Below, piece by piece: positions 35,240-42,578 of a DNA stretch of 64,000 bases. The notes under the pieces were generated by a model. That model saw only the letters and a list, made by a program, of their open reading frames with translations, searched no databases and was not told the origin of the DNA. Position 1 is the first letter of the stretch. Each line of letters begins with the position of its first letter. Source of the stretch: Gemmatimonadota bacterium (GTDB taxonomy: Bacteria; Gemmatimonadota; Gemmatimonadetes; Gemmatimonadales; Gemmatimonadaceae); contig JADJNZ010000001.1 of the NCBI GenBank assembly GCA_016714015.1, forward strand, positions 372,001 to 436,000. The letters run 5' to 3'. Made by a program: the position numbers and the translations under genes.

Positions 35240-35728
35240 TCAGTTCTGACCTTCGAGCTGCGTCTTTCGGGCTTCGAGCGAGAGCGCGAACATCGAGAGC
35301 ACGCTGTTGAACGTGCCGACGAGGATCGAGAGCGCCTCCTCGCGCGTGGGGAGCGACGCGAGCTTCTTGACCATCGCGGCGTCGATGACCTCACCAGCAT
35401 AGAGGCCACCCTTCACCGCGGGGCGGGCGTCGTTCTCCTTGGCGAAGTCGGTGAGGACCTTCGCAGCGGTGATCGCATTGGACTTCGCGACCACCACGCC
35501 GGTCGGACCCTTGAGCGCCTGGCCCGTGAGTCCGGCCTCGTTCACCGCCCGCAGCGCGAGGGTGTTCTTGATGACGACGTACTCGACGCCGGCCTTGCGG
35601 AAGCGGCGGCGGAGTTCGGTCATCCGCTTCACGTTGAGCCCGGTGAAGTCGGTATACAGGACCCCTTCGGCGCCATCGAGCTTGGACTTCAGCTCGGCGA
35701 CGAGCTGTTCCTTGTCGGATCGCTTCAT
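35240..35728 (-). CDS. rplJ: 50S ribosomal protein L10
   Basis: The 162-residue product begins MKRSDKEQLVAELKSKL and contains the family blocks DFTGLNVKRMTELRRRFR and YVVIKNTLALRA. The C-terminal helix that holds L7/L12 dimers is present (ALSILVGTFNSVLSMFALSLEARK). It starts only six bases after the rplA stop. This leaves no room for the long L10 leader that mediates autoregulation in E. coli and Firmicutes, so any feedback must act elsewhere. Confidence 0.98.
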   Translation of the reverse strand: MKRSDKEQLVAELKSKLDGAEGVLYTDFTGLNVKRMTELRRRFRKAGVEYVVIKNTLALRAVNEAGLTGQALKGPTGVVVAKSNAITAAKVLTDFAKENDARPAVKGGLYAGEVIDAAMVKKLASLPTREEALSILVGTFNSVLSMFALSLEARKTQLEGQN

Positions 35729-35734
35729 CGTGGG

Positions 35735-36424
35735 TTACCGGTAGGGGTTGGTGTCGATGCGGACGCCGGGGCCCATGGTGCTGGACACGGCGACGGTCTT
35801 CACATAGACGCCCTTCGCCGCGGCGGGCTTGGAGCGGACGATCTGGTCCATGAAGGCCGAGAAGTTGGACTCGAGGGCGTCGACGCCGAACGAGACCTTG
35901 CCGATGGGGGCCTGGACGTTGCCGGCCTTGTCGACGCGGAACTCGATCTTGCCGGCCTTCGTCTCCCGGACCGCGCGCGCCACGTCGAACGTGACGGTGC
36001 CGGCCTTGGGGTTCGGCATGAGGCCGCGGGGGCCGAGCACGCGGCCGAGCTGGCCGACCTGGCCCATCTGGTCCGGCGTGGCGATCATGACGTCGAAGTC
36101 GGTCCAGCCTTCCTTGATCTTGGCGACGTACTCGGTGCCGACGAAATCGGCGCCCGCGGCCTCCGCTTCCTTCGCCTTGTCGCCGACGGCGATGACGAGA
36201 ACGCGGACCGGGGTGCCGGTGCCGGCGGGGAGGACGACGGTGCCGCGCACGACCTGGTCGGCGTGGCGCGGATCGACGCCGAGGCGGACGGCCACTTCGA
36301 CGGTCTCGTCGAACTTGGCGAACGCGGCACCCTTGACGAGCTCGAGGGCGGCCTTCGGCGCGAACTGCGTGTTCGGGGCGACCTTCGCGGCCGCGGCCCG
36401 GTACTTCTTGCCATGCGTCTTCAT
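35735..36424 (-). CDS. rplA: 50S ribosomal protein L1
   Basis: The 229-residue L1 stalk protein begins MKTHGKKYRAAAAKV. It has the two-domain L1 fold with the conserved RNA-binding blocks MGQVGQLGRVLGPRGLMPNP (near 120-140) and a TVTFDVARAV...K.G.IEFR stretch. Its ATG overlaps the rplK stop (ATGA), so the two are translationally coupled. In other bacteria L1 represses the L11-L1 mRNA. I saw no clear mimic of the 23S site in the short leader before rplK. Confidence 0.99.
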   Translation of the reverse strand: MKTHGKKYRAAAAKVAPNTQFAPKAALELVKGAAFAKFDETVEVAVRLGVDPRHADQVVRGTVVLPAGTGTPVRVLVIAVGDKAKEAEAAGADFVGTEYVAKIKEGWTDFDVMIATPDQMGQVGQLGRVLGPRGLMPNPKAGTVTFDVARAVRETKAGKIEFRVDKAGNVQAPIGKVSFGVDALESNFSAFMDQIVRSKPAAAKGVYVKTVAVSSTMGPGVRIDTNPYR

Positions 36425-36843
36425 CCCTTCACCTCCACGCCCATCGAGCGAGCGGCGCCGGCGATCATCGCCATCGCCGACTCGAGCGAGTCGCAGTTGA
36501 GGTCAGGCATCTTGAGTTCGGCGATCTTCCGGACCTGCGCCTTCGAGATCGAGCCGACCTTGTTGCGGTTCGGCTGACCCGAGCCCTTCTCGATCCCGGC
36601 CTCGCGCTTGACGAGGAACGCCGCGGGCGGCGTCTTCAGGATGAACGAGAACGACTTGTCACCGTAGATGGTGATCTCGACAGGGAGAATCGCATCCTGG
36701 CCCTGCGTCCGTGCATTGAACTCCTTGCAGAACGCCATGATGTTGATTCCCTGCGGACCCAGCGCGGTGCCGACGGGCGGGGCCGGATTCGCCTTGCCTG
36801 CAGGGATCTGCAGCTTGACGAAACCGGTGACCTTCTTTGCCAT
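36421..36843 (-). CDS. rplK: 50S ribosomal protein L11
   Basis: The 140-residue product begins MAKKVTGFVKLQIPAGKANP, followed by APPVGTALGPQGINIMAFCKEFN, both invariant in L11. The C-domain carries NRNKVGSISKAQVRKIAELK and ends AMAMIAGAARSMGVEVKG. It forms the GTPase-associated centre with 23S rRNA. AGAGGA lies six bases before ATG 36843, which decides the start against the longer frame to 36984. It opens the rplKAJL-rpoBC transcription unit. The 251-bp gap to nusG contains a terminator-like element, so a separate promoter is likely. Confidence 0.99.
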   Translation of the reverse strand: MAKKVTGFVKLQIPAGKANPAPPVGTALGPQGINIMAFCKEFNARTQGQDAILPVEITIYGDKSFSFILKTPPAAFLVKREAGIEKGSGQPNRNKVGSISKAQVRKIAELKMPDLNCDSLESAMAMIAGAARSMGVEVKG

Positions 36844-37020
36844 CGTGTCCTCTGGAACGTTGAGCGGGCCCGGGCGCCACCCCTGACGGGCGGGCTGGCG
36901 GACACTCGCTGACTCCCACGGTGTGTTGTTACGACGTCGTGGTATCCGTCGGGGCGCTCCTCGGTGTGGACGTGACTCGCACACCTACCCCGCGCAAGGG
37001 CCTCAACTGTACTGCTGCTA

Positions 37021-37088
37021 GATGAAAGCTCAAGGTGGAAGGGGGCGAGGCCGTACGGCCTCGCCTCATTCATCCTTCAGCCTTCATC
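37021..37088 (-). terminator. Long inverted repeat after nusG (dispersed hairpin family)
   Basis: A 34-bp imperfect inverted repeat centred on the perfect palindrome GAGGCCGTACGGCCTC (37047-37062), starting six bases after the nusG stop. Outer arms carry GGATGAAGGCTGAAGG-like heptamers. A sister copy follows cysS at 38852-38905, with over 40 similar bases. Confidence 0.7.
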
Positions 37089-37094
37089 CCGTCC

Positions 37095-37637
37095 CTAGTG
37101 TCCCTTGAGCTGCAGGTAATCCAGCTCGACCGAGGTCGGTCGACCGAACAGGCTGACGCTCACCCTCACCTTGCCCTTGTCCGCCATCACTTCCTCGACC
37201 GTGCCGTTGAAATCGGTGAACGGTCCATCCGTGACGGCGACGGCCTGACCGACGAGGAACGGGATCTCCTCCTTCGGGGCGGCCACTTCCTCTTCGACCG
37301 CGATGCCGAGGAGGCGCTTCACCTCATCGTCCCGCAGCGGCTGCGGGTCGCGGTCCTTGCCGACGAACTTGATGACGCCCTGGATCGCGTTGATCGTGTG
37401 GAGCGTCTCCTCCGAGACGGCCATCTCCACGAGCACGTAGCCCGGGAAGACCTTCCGCTCGACGGTCACCTTCTTGCCGTTCTTGATCTCGACCACCTGC
37501 TCGGTCGGGACGAGCGCCTGCCGGATGGCCCGCGCCTCCGCGGCTGCCGGATCCGCGTCGATCTTCCGCTGGATCAGCATCCGCACCTTGTTCTCGTGTC
37601 CAGACGTGGTCTGGATCGCGTACCAGCGGTGGGTCAC
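37095..37637 (-). CDS. nusG: Transcription termination/antitermination factor NusG
   Basis: The 180-residue product begins MTHRWYAIQTTSGHENKVR. It has the NGN-domain block KVFPGYVLVEM and the C-terminal KOW domain (VGQAVAVTDGPFTDFNGTVEEV, ending SVELDYLQLKGH). NusG binds RNA polymerase beta' and couples it to Rho or the ribosome. It lies four bases after secE, the universal bacterial order. A terminator-like repeat follows immediately, separating it from rplK. Confidence 0.99.
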   Translation of the reverse strand: MTHRWYAIQTTSGHENKVRMLIQRKIDADPAAAEARAIRQALVPTEQVVEIKNGKKVTVERKVFPGYVLVEMAVSEETLHTINAIQGVIKFVGKDRDPQPLRDDEVKRLLGIAVEEEVAAPKEEIPFLVGQAVAVTDGPFTDFNGTVEEVMADKGKVRVSVSLFGRPTSVELDYLQLKGH

Positions 37638-37641
37638 GGGA

Positions 37642-37875
37642 TCACCCGAACAGCGAAGCGGGCAACCGGACGAGCACCAGCTGGAGGACGAGGTCGAGGC
37701 CCCAGATGATGACGCCCACGAGCAGCGAGAGGATGATCACGCCGATCGAGAGCGACTGCACCTGCGGGCGATCCGGCCAGGTCACCTTCCGCATCTCGGC
37801 CATGACGTCGTGATAGAACGTCACCACCCGCTGCGGCAGGCTCTTGGGCTCAGCGACCACGACCTCGGTCGCCAT
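37642..37875 (-). CDS. secE: Protein translocase subunit SecE
   Basis: The 77-residue short-form SecE. It has an amphipathic segment (FYHDVMAEMRKVTWPDR, with the conserved KVTWP) and a single C-terminal membrane span (SIGVIILSLLVGVIIWGLDL). It clamps SecY in the inner-membrane translocon. Position between rpmG and nusG confirms the call. The rpmG stop directly adjoins its ATG. Confidence 0.98.
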   Translation of the reverse strand: MATEVVVAEPKSLPQRVVTFYHDVMAEMRKVTWPDRPQVQSLSIGVIILSLLVGVIIWGLDLVLQLVLVRLPASLFG

Positions 37876-38028
37876 CTACTTCGTCTCCTTGTGGACCACG
37901 TGCTTGTTGCACCGCGGGCAGTACTTCTTCCACTCGACGCGCTCGGGATGCAGGCGCTTGTTCTTCGTGGTGAAGTAGTTGCGGTTCTTGCAGTCGCTGC
38001 ACGCGAGGATGATCTTGTCGCGGGGCAT
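37876..38028 (-). CDS. rpmG: 50S ribosomal protein L33
   Basis: The 50-residue product begins MPRDKIILACSDCKNRNY and ends CPRCNKHVVHKETK. It carries the zinc-ribbon cysteines at 10, 13, 37 and 40, so it is the zinc-containing (C+) form. The TAG stop lies immediately next to the secE start. It is too short for many gene finders but its position before secE-nusG is typical. A candidate promoter lies about 95 bases upstream. Confidence 0.97.
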   Translation of the reverse strand: MPRDKIILACSDCKNRNYFTTKNKRLHPERVEWKKYCPRCNKHVVHKETK

Positions 38029-38122
38029 GGCAGTCTCTCAGGAACGTGTACGCTGGCGGCCCACCGGGGACGCGCCGGGCCACCCCGGCCCCCGGAGAGG
38101 GGCGCAGGGCGGCGAGCCTTGA

Positions 38123-38151
38123 AAGGTAGGGGGGGCTGTTGCCGCTTGCAA
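38123..38151 (-). promoter_or_regulatory. Candidate promoter of rpmG-secE-nusG
   Basis: On the minus strand TTGCAA (38151-38146), 17 bp, TACCTT (38128-38123). The match is moderate (four and three of six). It lies downstream of the tRNA terminator, as expected for an independent start. Confidence 0.4.
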
Positions 38152-38238
38152 GTCCCGGTCGTATCACCGTTTCGGGGCTTCGCGGGGCGGATCCACGCAC
38201 GGATGCCGGGGCGCGGAGCGAACTGCGAACCGCCGGAC

Positions 38239-38263
38239 CACAGGGGCACAGGGGACACAGGGG
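38239..38263. repeat. Three near-tandem CACAGGGG octamers
   Basis: Copies at 38239, 38247 and 38256; the last two are separated by one base. They lie in the interval between tRNA-Thr(GGT) and rpmG. Function unknown. Confidence 0.6.
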
Positions 38264-38292
38264 ACCGCGGCGGGGGCCTCCGCCCGAGGAAA

Positions 38293-38321
38293 GGGGGCGG
38301 CCAGCTACGCTGGCCGCCCCC
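38293..38321 (-). terminator. Terminator of the tRNA cluster
   Basis: A perfect 13-bp stem (GGGGGCGGCCAGC, 3-nt loop) about 32 bases beyond the end of tRNA-Thr(GGT). On the minus strand it ends CCCCCTTTCC, so only a short T run follows. Confidence 0.7.
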
Positions 38322-38352
38322 CTCTGCCTTCTCTTTTCCGCCCTCCGCATCA

Positions 38353-38425
38353 AGCACGCAACCGGGATCGAACCGGTGACCTCATCCTTACCAAGGATGT
38401 GCTCTACCGACTGAGCTATGCGTGC
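38353..38425 (-). tRNA. tRNA-Thr (anticodon GGT)
   Basis: A 73-nt cloverleaf: acceptor GCACGCA/TGCGTGC, anticodon stem CATCC/GGATG with loop TTGGTAA, T-arm ACCGGTTCGATCCCGGT. The CCA end is not encoded. It is last in a four-tRNA cluster and corresponds to thrT of the E. coli thrU-tyrU-glyT-thrT-tufB unit. Confidence 0.97.
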
Positions 38426-38458
38426 GACTTCTCCCTTCGGCCCTCTTTCTTCAGTACA

Positions 38459-38531
38459 AGCGGGAGACGGGGCTCGAACCCGCGACATCAAGCTTGGAAG
38501 GCTTGCGCTCTACCAGCTGAGCTACTCCCGC
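38459..38531 (-). tRNA. tRNA-Gly (anticodon TCC)
   Basis: A 73-nt cloverleaf: acceptor GCGGGAG/CTCCCGC, anticodon stem CAAGC/GCTTG with loop CTTCCAA, T-arm GCGGGTTCGAGCCCCGT. CCA is not encoded. It corresponds to glyT in the E. coli cluster. Confidence 0.97.
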
Positions 38532-38571
38532 AGACCCTGCGTCCTCTCCCCTCTCCCTTCCTCTCCTGCCC

Positions 38572-38593
38572 TTCCCCTCGCTCCTCGCTCCTT
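38572..38593. repeat. Solo copy of the 22-bp repeat within the tRNA cluster
   Basis: Identical over 22 bases to the right-hand repeat of the four-helix-bundle unit (46017-46038), reading TTCCCCTCGCTCC then TCGCTCCTT. It ends a pyrimidine-rich tract (about 38541-38593) in the 70-bp spacer between tRNA-Gly and tRNA-Tyr. No partner arm or protein gene is present here. Confidence 0.85.
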
Positions 38594-38601
38594 GCCTTCA
38601 G

Positions 38602-38684
38602 TGGTGGGGGAAGGATTCGAACCTTCGAAGGCATAAGCCGGCAGATTTACAGTCTGCTCTCGTTGGCCACTTGAGTACCCCACC
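38602..38684 (-). tRNA. tRNA-Tyr (anticodon GTA)
   Basis: An 83-nt type II tRNA with a long variable arm: acceptor GGTGGGG/CCCCACC, anticodon stem GCAGA/TCTGC with loop CTGTAAA, T-arm GAAGGTTCGAATCCTTC. It corresponds to tyrU of the E. coli cluster. Confidence 0.97.
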
Positions 38685-38716
38685 CTGCGCGTCCCGGCCG
38701 CCAGCCTTCCTGAAAG

Positions 38717-38789
38717 AGCCGACGGCGAGGATCGAACTCGCGACCGCCCGATTACAAATCGGGTGCTCTACCAGCTGAGCTACGTCGGC
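38717..38789 (-). tRNA. tRNA-Thr (anticodon TGT)
   Basis: A 73-nt cloverleaf: acceptor GCCGACG/CGTCGGC, anticodon stem CCCGA/TCGGG with loop TTTGTAA, T-arm GCGAGTTCGATCCTCGC. First gene of the tRNA cluster, corresponding to thrU. CCA is not encoded. Confidence 0.97.
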
Positions 38790-38851
38790 GAAACCGATGT
38801 CCTGCGCGAGCTATCAAGGATAGTCGGGTCCGGGGGGAGGGTCAATCTCGG

Positions 38852-38905
38852 AATGAAAGCTGAAGGATGGAGGGGGCGAGGCCGTGCGGCTTCGCCTCGT
38901 TCCGC
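38852..38905 (-). terminator. Terminator after cysS (dispersed hairpin family)
   Basis: Stem GGCGAGGCC/GGCTTCGCC (38875-38896, one G-T pair) about 33 bases after the cysS stop. It is followed on the minus strand by CTCCATCCTTCAGCTTTCAT. It closely resembles the element after nusG. Confidence 0.7.
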
Positions 38906-38929
38906 TTCCCGCCCTCGTCCGGTCGCGCC

Positions 38930-40342
38930 CTACCGCACCACCTTCCACCGCGTCCCGCCCGGCGTGTCCTCGATCGCCACGCCCCGCTCGTCCAGCGCCT
39001 TCCGGATCTGGTCCGCGGTCCCGAAGTCCCGGCGGGCGCGCGCCTCGGTCCGCGCCACCAGCTGCGCCTCCACCCAGGTCGCGAGGTCCTCGGCCACGGC
39101 GCCCCGCTCCGGCTGCAGGTCGAGGATCGAATCCACCCTCGCGAACACCTCCCGGGCCCGGCTCAGCGGCCCCGGCTCCGTCCCGCCAGCATCGAGCTCC
39201 TTGTTGGCCGCCCGGATGAACTCGAAGAGCGCCGCCATCGCGTTCGGCGCATTCAAGTCGTCGAAGAGCGCCGCCCGCACCTCGTTCTCCAGGCGATCCG
39301 CCGCATCCTCGAGCGCTCGCGTGCCCCCCTTCGCCGCCTTCAAGCGCTCGGCGAAATCGCCCACGCGCCGCACCGCCTCGAGCGATCCCTCCAGCGCCTC
39401 GCCCGCGAGATTGAGCTGCTTGCGATAGTGGGTCGAGAACACGAAGTGCCGCACCGCCGCGCCGCTGATCCCCGCCTCTCGCAGGCCGTCGACGTTCTGC
39501 ACGTTGCCGACGCGCTTGGCCATCTTCGCCCCGTCGGTGAGCAGGAACTCGCCGTGGCACCAGCACCGCGCGAACGGCTTCCCCGTCGCGGCCTCGCTCT
39601 GGGCGATCTCGTCCTCATGATGCGGGAAGACCAGGTCGATGCCGCCGGCGTGCAGGTCGAGCGTCTCGCCCAGCAGCGCCATCGCCATCGCCGAGCACTC
39701 GAGGTGCCAACCCGGGCGCCCACGCCCCCACGGCGAATCCCAGGCGGCGCCGCACTTCTCGTCCTCCTCCTTCGCCGCCTTCCACAGCGCGAAGTCCTGC
39801 GCGTTCTCCTTCGAGTAGTCGTCCTGCGCCACGCGCGCGCCGCTCTGGATCTCGCGCGTGTCGAGGCGCGAGAGGCGGCCGTACGTGGGGAACTTGCCGA
39901 TCGCGAAGTAGACCGAGCCGTCCTCGGCGAGGTACGCCACGCCGTTGGCGATGAGCTTCTCGACGAGCGCGATCATCTCCGGGATGTACGCGGTCGCGCG
40001 CGGATAATGCTCGGCATCCTCGATGCGCAGGTACTCCCGGTCCGCGTGGAAGATCGTCACGATCGGATCGGTGACCTCGATGATCGTCTTCCCCTGCTCC
40101 GTCGCCCGCTTGATGATCTTGTCGTCGACGTCGGTCAGATTCATGACCTGCACGACCTTCCATCCACGCAGGCGCAGCACGCGCCGCATGAGGTCCTCGA
40201 AGAGGAACGTGCGGAAGTTGCCGAGGTGCGCCGGGTTGTAGACGGTCGGACCGCAGGTGTAGAGCTTGACGGTCTCGCCGTCCGCCGGAACGAAGGGTTC
40301 GACGGTGCGCGTGAGCGTGTTGAACAGTCGGAACTCGGCCAT
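38930..40342 (-). CDS. cysS: Cysteine--tRNA ligase
   Basis: The 470-residue class I synthetase charges tRNA-Cys. Zinc ligand Cys30 lies in LYTCGPTVYNPAHLGNFRT; the HIGH motif is HLGN (39-42). GWHLECSAMA and HHEDEIAQSEA supply the other zinc and Cys-recognition residues. The KMSKS loop is KMAKR (273-277), a change of the middle Ser to Ala and of the last Ser to Arg; the catalytic lysines or equivalents remain. Length matches the usual 460-480. It lies eight bases after the ABC ATPase gene and is the last gene of a loosely packed minus-strand cluster. Confidence 0.98.
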   Translation of the reverse strand: MAEFRLFNTLTRTVEPFVPADGETVKLYTCGPTVYNPAHLGNFRTFLFEDLMRRVLRLRGWKVVQVMNLTDVDDKIIKRATEQGKTIIEVTDPIVTIFHADREYLRIEDAEHYPRATAYIPEMIALVEKLIANGVAYLAEDGSVYFAIGKFPTYGRLSRLDTREIQSGARVAQDDYSKENAQDFALWKAAKEEDEKCGAAWDSPWGRGRPGWHLECSAMAMALLGETLDLHAGGIDLVFPHHEDEIAQSEAATGKPFARCWCHGEFLLTDGAKMAKRVGNVQNVDGLREAGISGAAVRHFVFSTHYRKQLNLAGEALEGSLEAVRRVGDFAERLKAAKGGTRALEDAADRLENEVRAALFDDLNAPNAMAALFEFIRAANKELDAGGTEPGPLSRAREVFARVDSILDLQPERGAVAEDLATWVEAQLVARTEARARRDFGTADQIRKALDERGVAIEDTPGGTRWKVVR

Positions 40343-40350
40343 GCCGAAAG

Positions 40351-41259
40351 CTACGGACCGTCCTCCGCGCGGGGCAACGCCTCCTCCGCGACGCGGGACG
40401 CGCGTACCCGGACACCCACGTCACGGCAGAGGGCGAGGATCGCCTCAGGGGTCTGCCCGCCGAGCGGGATGCGGAGCCGACGGCCGCGTCGCGCGAGACT
40501 CGGCAACCGGCGCAGCAGCCGGCGCATCGCGTCCTCCGGACTGGGCACCGCGAGTTCGAGCACCGTCCGCGTGCCGCGGGCCGCGCCCACAGGCTCGACA
40601 AGACGCCCACGGTCGAGGACGAAGCGGCGATCGGCGAGGCCGAGCGCGTCCGCCGTGTGCGAATCGCGCGTGGCGACGAGCATCGCGATGCCGCTCCCCG
40701 CGATGCGGCGCAGCAGCTGTACCGCCTCGACGCGCTCCTCGGGACCGCAGAAGGCGAAGGGTTCCTCGCAGCAGAGGAGGCGCGGATGGGCGAGCAGCGC
40801 CTGGGCGACCACCACGCGCAGACGGTCGAGGGCCGCGAGCTGGCCGAGGCGCACGCGCGAGAGGCCGCGCAGCCCGACGCGCGCCATGAGCGGGACGAAG
40901 CGCGTGGGCGCGGGGATCGCTTCGTCGGCGAGTGCGAGCTGGTCCGCGTGGAAGGCGAGCGCCTGGCGCACCGTGAGGAAGCCGTACTCCCACGGCCGCG
41001 CGCCGATCGACTGCGGGCGGGCCTCGGCCGGGTCGTCGCGGTCGCCCCAGCGGATGGTCCCCTCCGAGGGCGCCGCCTGGGCGGACGCGAGAAGGAGGAG
41101 GGTGCTCTTCCCCGCCCCGGCTCCGCCGGTGACGAGGGCGATCTCGCCGGGCATGAGCCGGAAGGAGACGGCGTCGAGGGCGAGTTGCTCGGTGGGAGCA
41201 CCGAGCACGCCGGCGCGCCAGCGGCGCGAGACCTTCAGGAACTCGAGGGCGGGTGTCAT
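40351..41259 (-). CDS. ABC-type ATPase with degenerate motifs
   Basis: The 302-residue product has the fold of an ABC ATP-binding subunit: Walker A GGAGAGKST (45-53). The signature region is RLGQLAALDR instead of LSGGQ. Walker B is LLCCEE, with Glu in place of the first Asp. The switch region is ATRDSH, with no His in the normal place. A C-terminal extension of about 75 residues follows. No permease with matching features is adjacent, as the upstream neighbour is an AI-2E family protein. It may be an FtsE- or LolD-like component working with a permease elsewhere, or a regulatory ATPase. Weakened motifs suggest slow hydrolysis. Specific substrate unknown. Confidence 0.8.
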   Translation of the reverse strand: MTPALEFLKVSRRWRAGVLGAPTEQLALDAVSFRLMPGEIALVTGGAGAGKSTLLLLASAQAAPSEGTIRWGDRDDPAEARPQSIGARPWEYGFLTVRQALAFHADQLALADEAIPAPTRFVPLMARVGLRGLSRVRLGQLAALDRLRVVVAQALLAHPRLLCCEEPFAFCGPEERVEAVQLLRRIAGSGIAMLVATRDSHTADALGLADRRFVLDRGRLVEPVGAARGTRTVLELAVPSPEDAMRRLLRRLPSLARRGRRLRIPLGGQTPEAILALCRDVGVRVRASRVAEEALPRAEDGP

Positions 41260-41326
41260 GGCGCGAAGGTCGCACCGGCGCTTCCCTCGACCATCATCCT
41301 CGGCACGCGCCGAGTGGCGAAACCCG

Positions 41327-42544
41327 TCAGTCGCCCGTGGGCGGCGTGGCGGGGCCGGTACCGGATGGGGGCGGAGATCCCGGCGGCGGCACGACGGGGA
41401 CGCCCTCGGGCGGTGACGACTCGCGCAGCTGCGCCTCGAGTCTTCGCTTCTGCCGTCGCGAGATCACCGGCCGCACCACGGGCCCGGAGAGCGCCTCGTC
41501 CTGGTAGACGCGGCCGATCAGCACTCGGCGCACGAGCACCATGACCACGGCGAGCGTCGGAACGGCGACGAGGAGGCCGAAGGGACCGAGTAGCTTCCCG
41601 CAGATCAGCACGCTCATGATCGTGAGGACCGGCGGCAGGTCTACCTTTCGGTGCATCAGCAGCGGCACGACGAGCTGGTTCTCGGCCACGTGGATGATCG
41701 TGCCGAGGAGGATCACGAGCAGGGCGCGGGTGCCACCGCCCTCCGTGGGGAGGACGAAGAGCGCCGGCACGAGCGTCGAGACGAACGTACCGAAGAACGG
41801 CACGATCGCCACGAGGCCGGTGAAGATGCCGAAGGCGAGCCAGTACGGGACGTCGAGGAGCCAGAGCCCGACCGCGGTGAGCGCGGCGAGGGTGACCATC
41901 GCGAGGAGCTGGGCGATGGTCCAGGCGCGGAGCGTCTCGCTCAGCGCATCGATGACCTCGTGCGCGACCTCGCGATGCTTGGGCGGCGTGACCGAGATCG
42001 CGAGGTCTCGATAGAGGTCGGGGCGGAGCGCGAAGTAGATCGCCATCACGAGGACGGCGACGAGGTTGATGGCGAGATGCAGCGTGTCGAAGAGCCGCGG
42101 CACGAGCGCGCCGATGAGGCGCTCGGACTCCTCGAGGGCGACACCGAGGATGCGGTGCTCGCCGGGCACGAACGAGTCGCCCATGCCGGGGACGCGCGCG
42201 AGGATCCGCTCGAGCCCCGCCTCCCACTTGGTGACGAGCTCGGGGAGGACGGCGATGAGCTGGCGCGTTTGCTCGATGACCGGCGGGATGAGGAGGAACC
42301 CGACCCCGACGAGGCCGCCGACGGTGAGGGCGAGCGACAACGCGAAGGCGGCGCCACGCGGCAATCGCGTGCGCGCCGCCAGGACGTCGGTCACCGCCGA
42401 GAGATAGACGGCGAGGAGGATGCCGAGGAAGAGCAGGAGCAGCAGGTCGGCGACGGTGCCGGCCAGCCAGAGCAGGAGGACCGTGACGAGGATCGCGGTG
42501 AATCCGGGGAGGATCCACACGCGCCGCACGCCGGTGTCGTTCAT
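41327..42544 (-). CDS. AI-2E family (PerM-like) membrane transporter
   Basis: The 405-residue protein has about eight membrane spans. It begins with LPGFTAILVTVLLLWLAGTV and LLLLLFLGILLAVYLSAV, then a large loop of amphipathic helices (residues 85-150). The family C-terminal core follows: GLVAIVPFFGTFVSTLVPAL, the HVAENQLVVPLLMHRKVDLPP block and LLGPFGLLVAVP. The last 60 residues are a polar Pro-rich tail. Members export AI-2, act as Na/H antiporters or have unknown substrates, so the substrate here is not assigned. It lies 34 bases after pspA. Confidence 0.92.
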   Translation of the reverse strand: MNDTGVRRVWILPGFTAILVTVLLLWLAGTVADLLLLLFLGILLAVYLSAVTDVLAARTRLPRGAAFALSLALTVGGLVGVGFLLIPPVIEQTRQLIAVLPELVTKWEAGLERILARVPGMGDSFVPGEHRILGVALEESERLIGALVPRLFDTLHLAINLVAVLVMAIYFALRPDLYRDLAISVTPPKHREVAHEVIDALSETLRAWTIAQLLAMVTLAALTAVGLWLLDVPYWLAFGIFTGLVAIVPFFGTFVSTLVPALFVLPTEGGGTRALLVILLGTIIHVAENQLVVPLLMHRKVDLPPVLTIMSVLICGKLLGPFGLLVAVPTLAVVMVLVRRVLIGRVYQDEALSGPVVRPVISRRQKRRLEAQLRESSPPEGVPVVPPPGSPPPSGTGPATPPTGD

Positions 42545-42578
42545 GCGGTCACCGCCCCCTGCTCACCGCGCGAGGACC

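Larger units (their letters stand above)
38029..38352. other. Gene-free interval where tuf usually lies
   Basis: No supported frame lies in these 324 bases. They hold a candidate rpmG promoter (38123-38151), GC-rich self-complementary sequence at 38061-38100, three near-tandem copies of CACAGGGG (38239-38263) and a terminator hairpin (38293-38321). In E. coli-like gene order the tuf gene occupies this place. Confidence 0.75.

Noticed and set aside
35240..35740. L10 leader or ribosomal-protein riboregulator before rplJ
   Set aside because: Only six bases separate rplA and rplJ.
38930..40342. Inactive CysS because of KMAKR instead of KMSKS
   Set aside because: Such changes in the loop are seen in working class I synthetases, and the zinc and HIGH motifs are intact.
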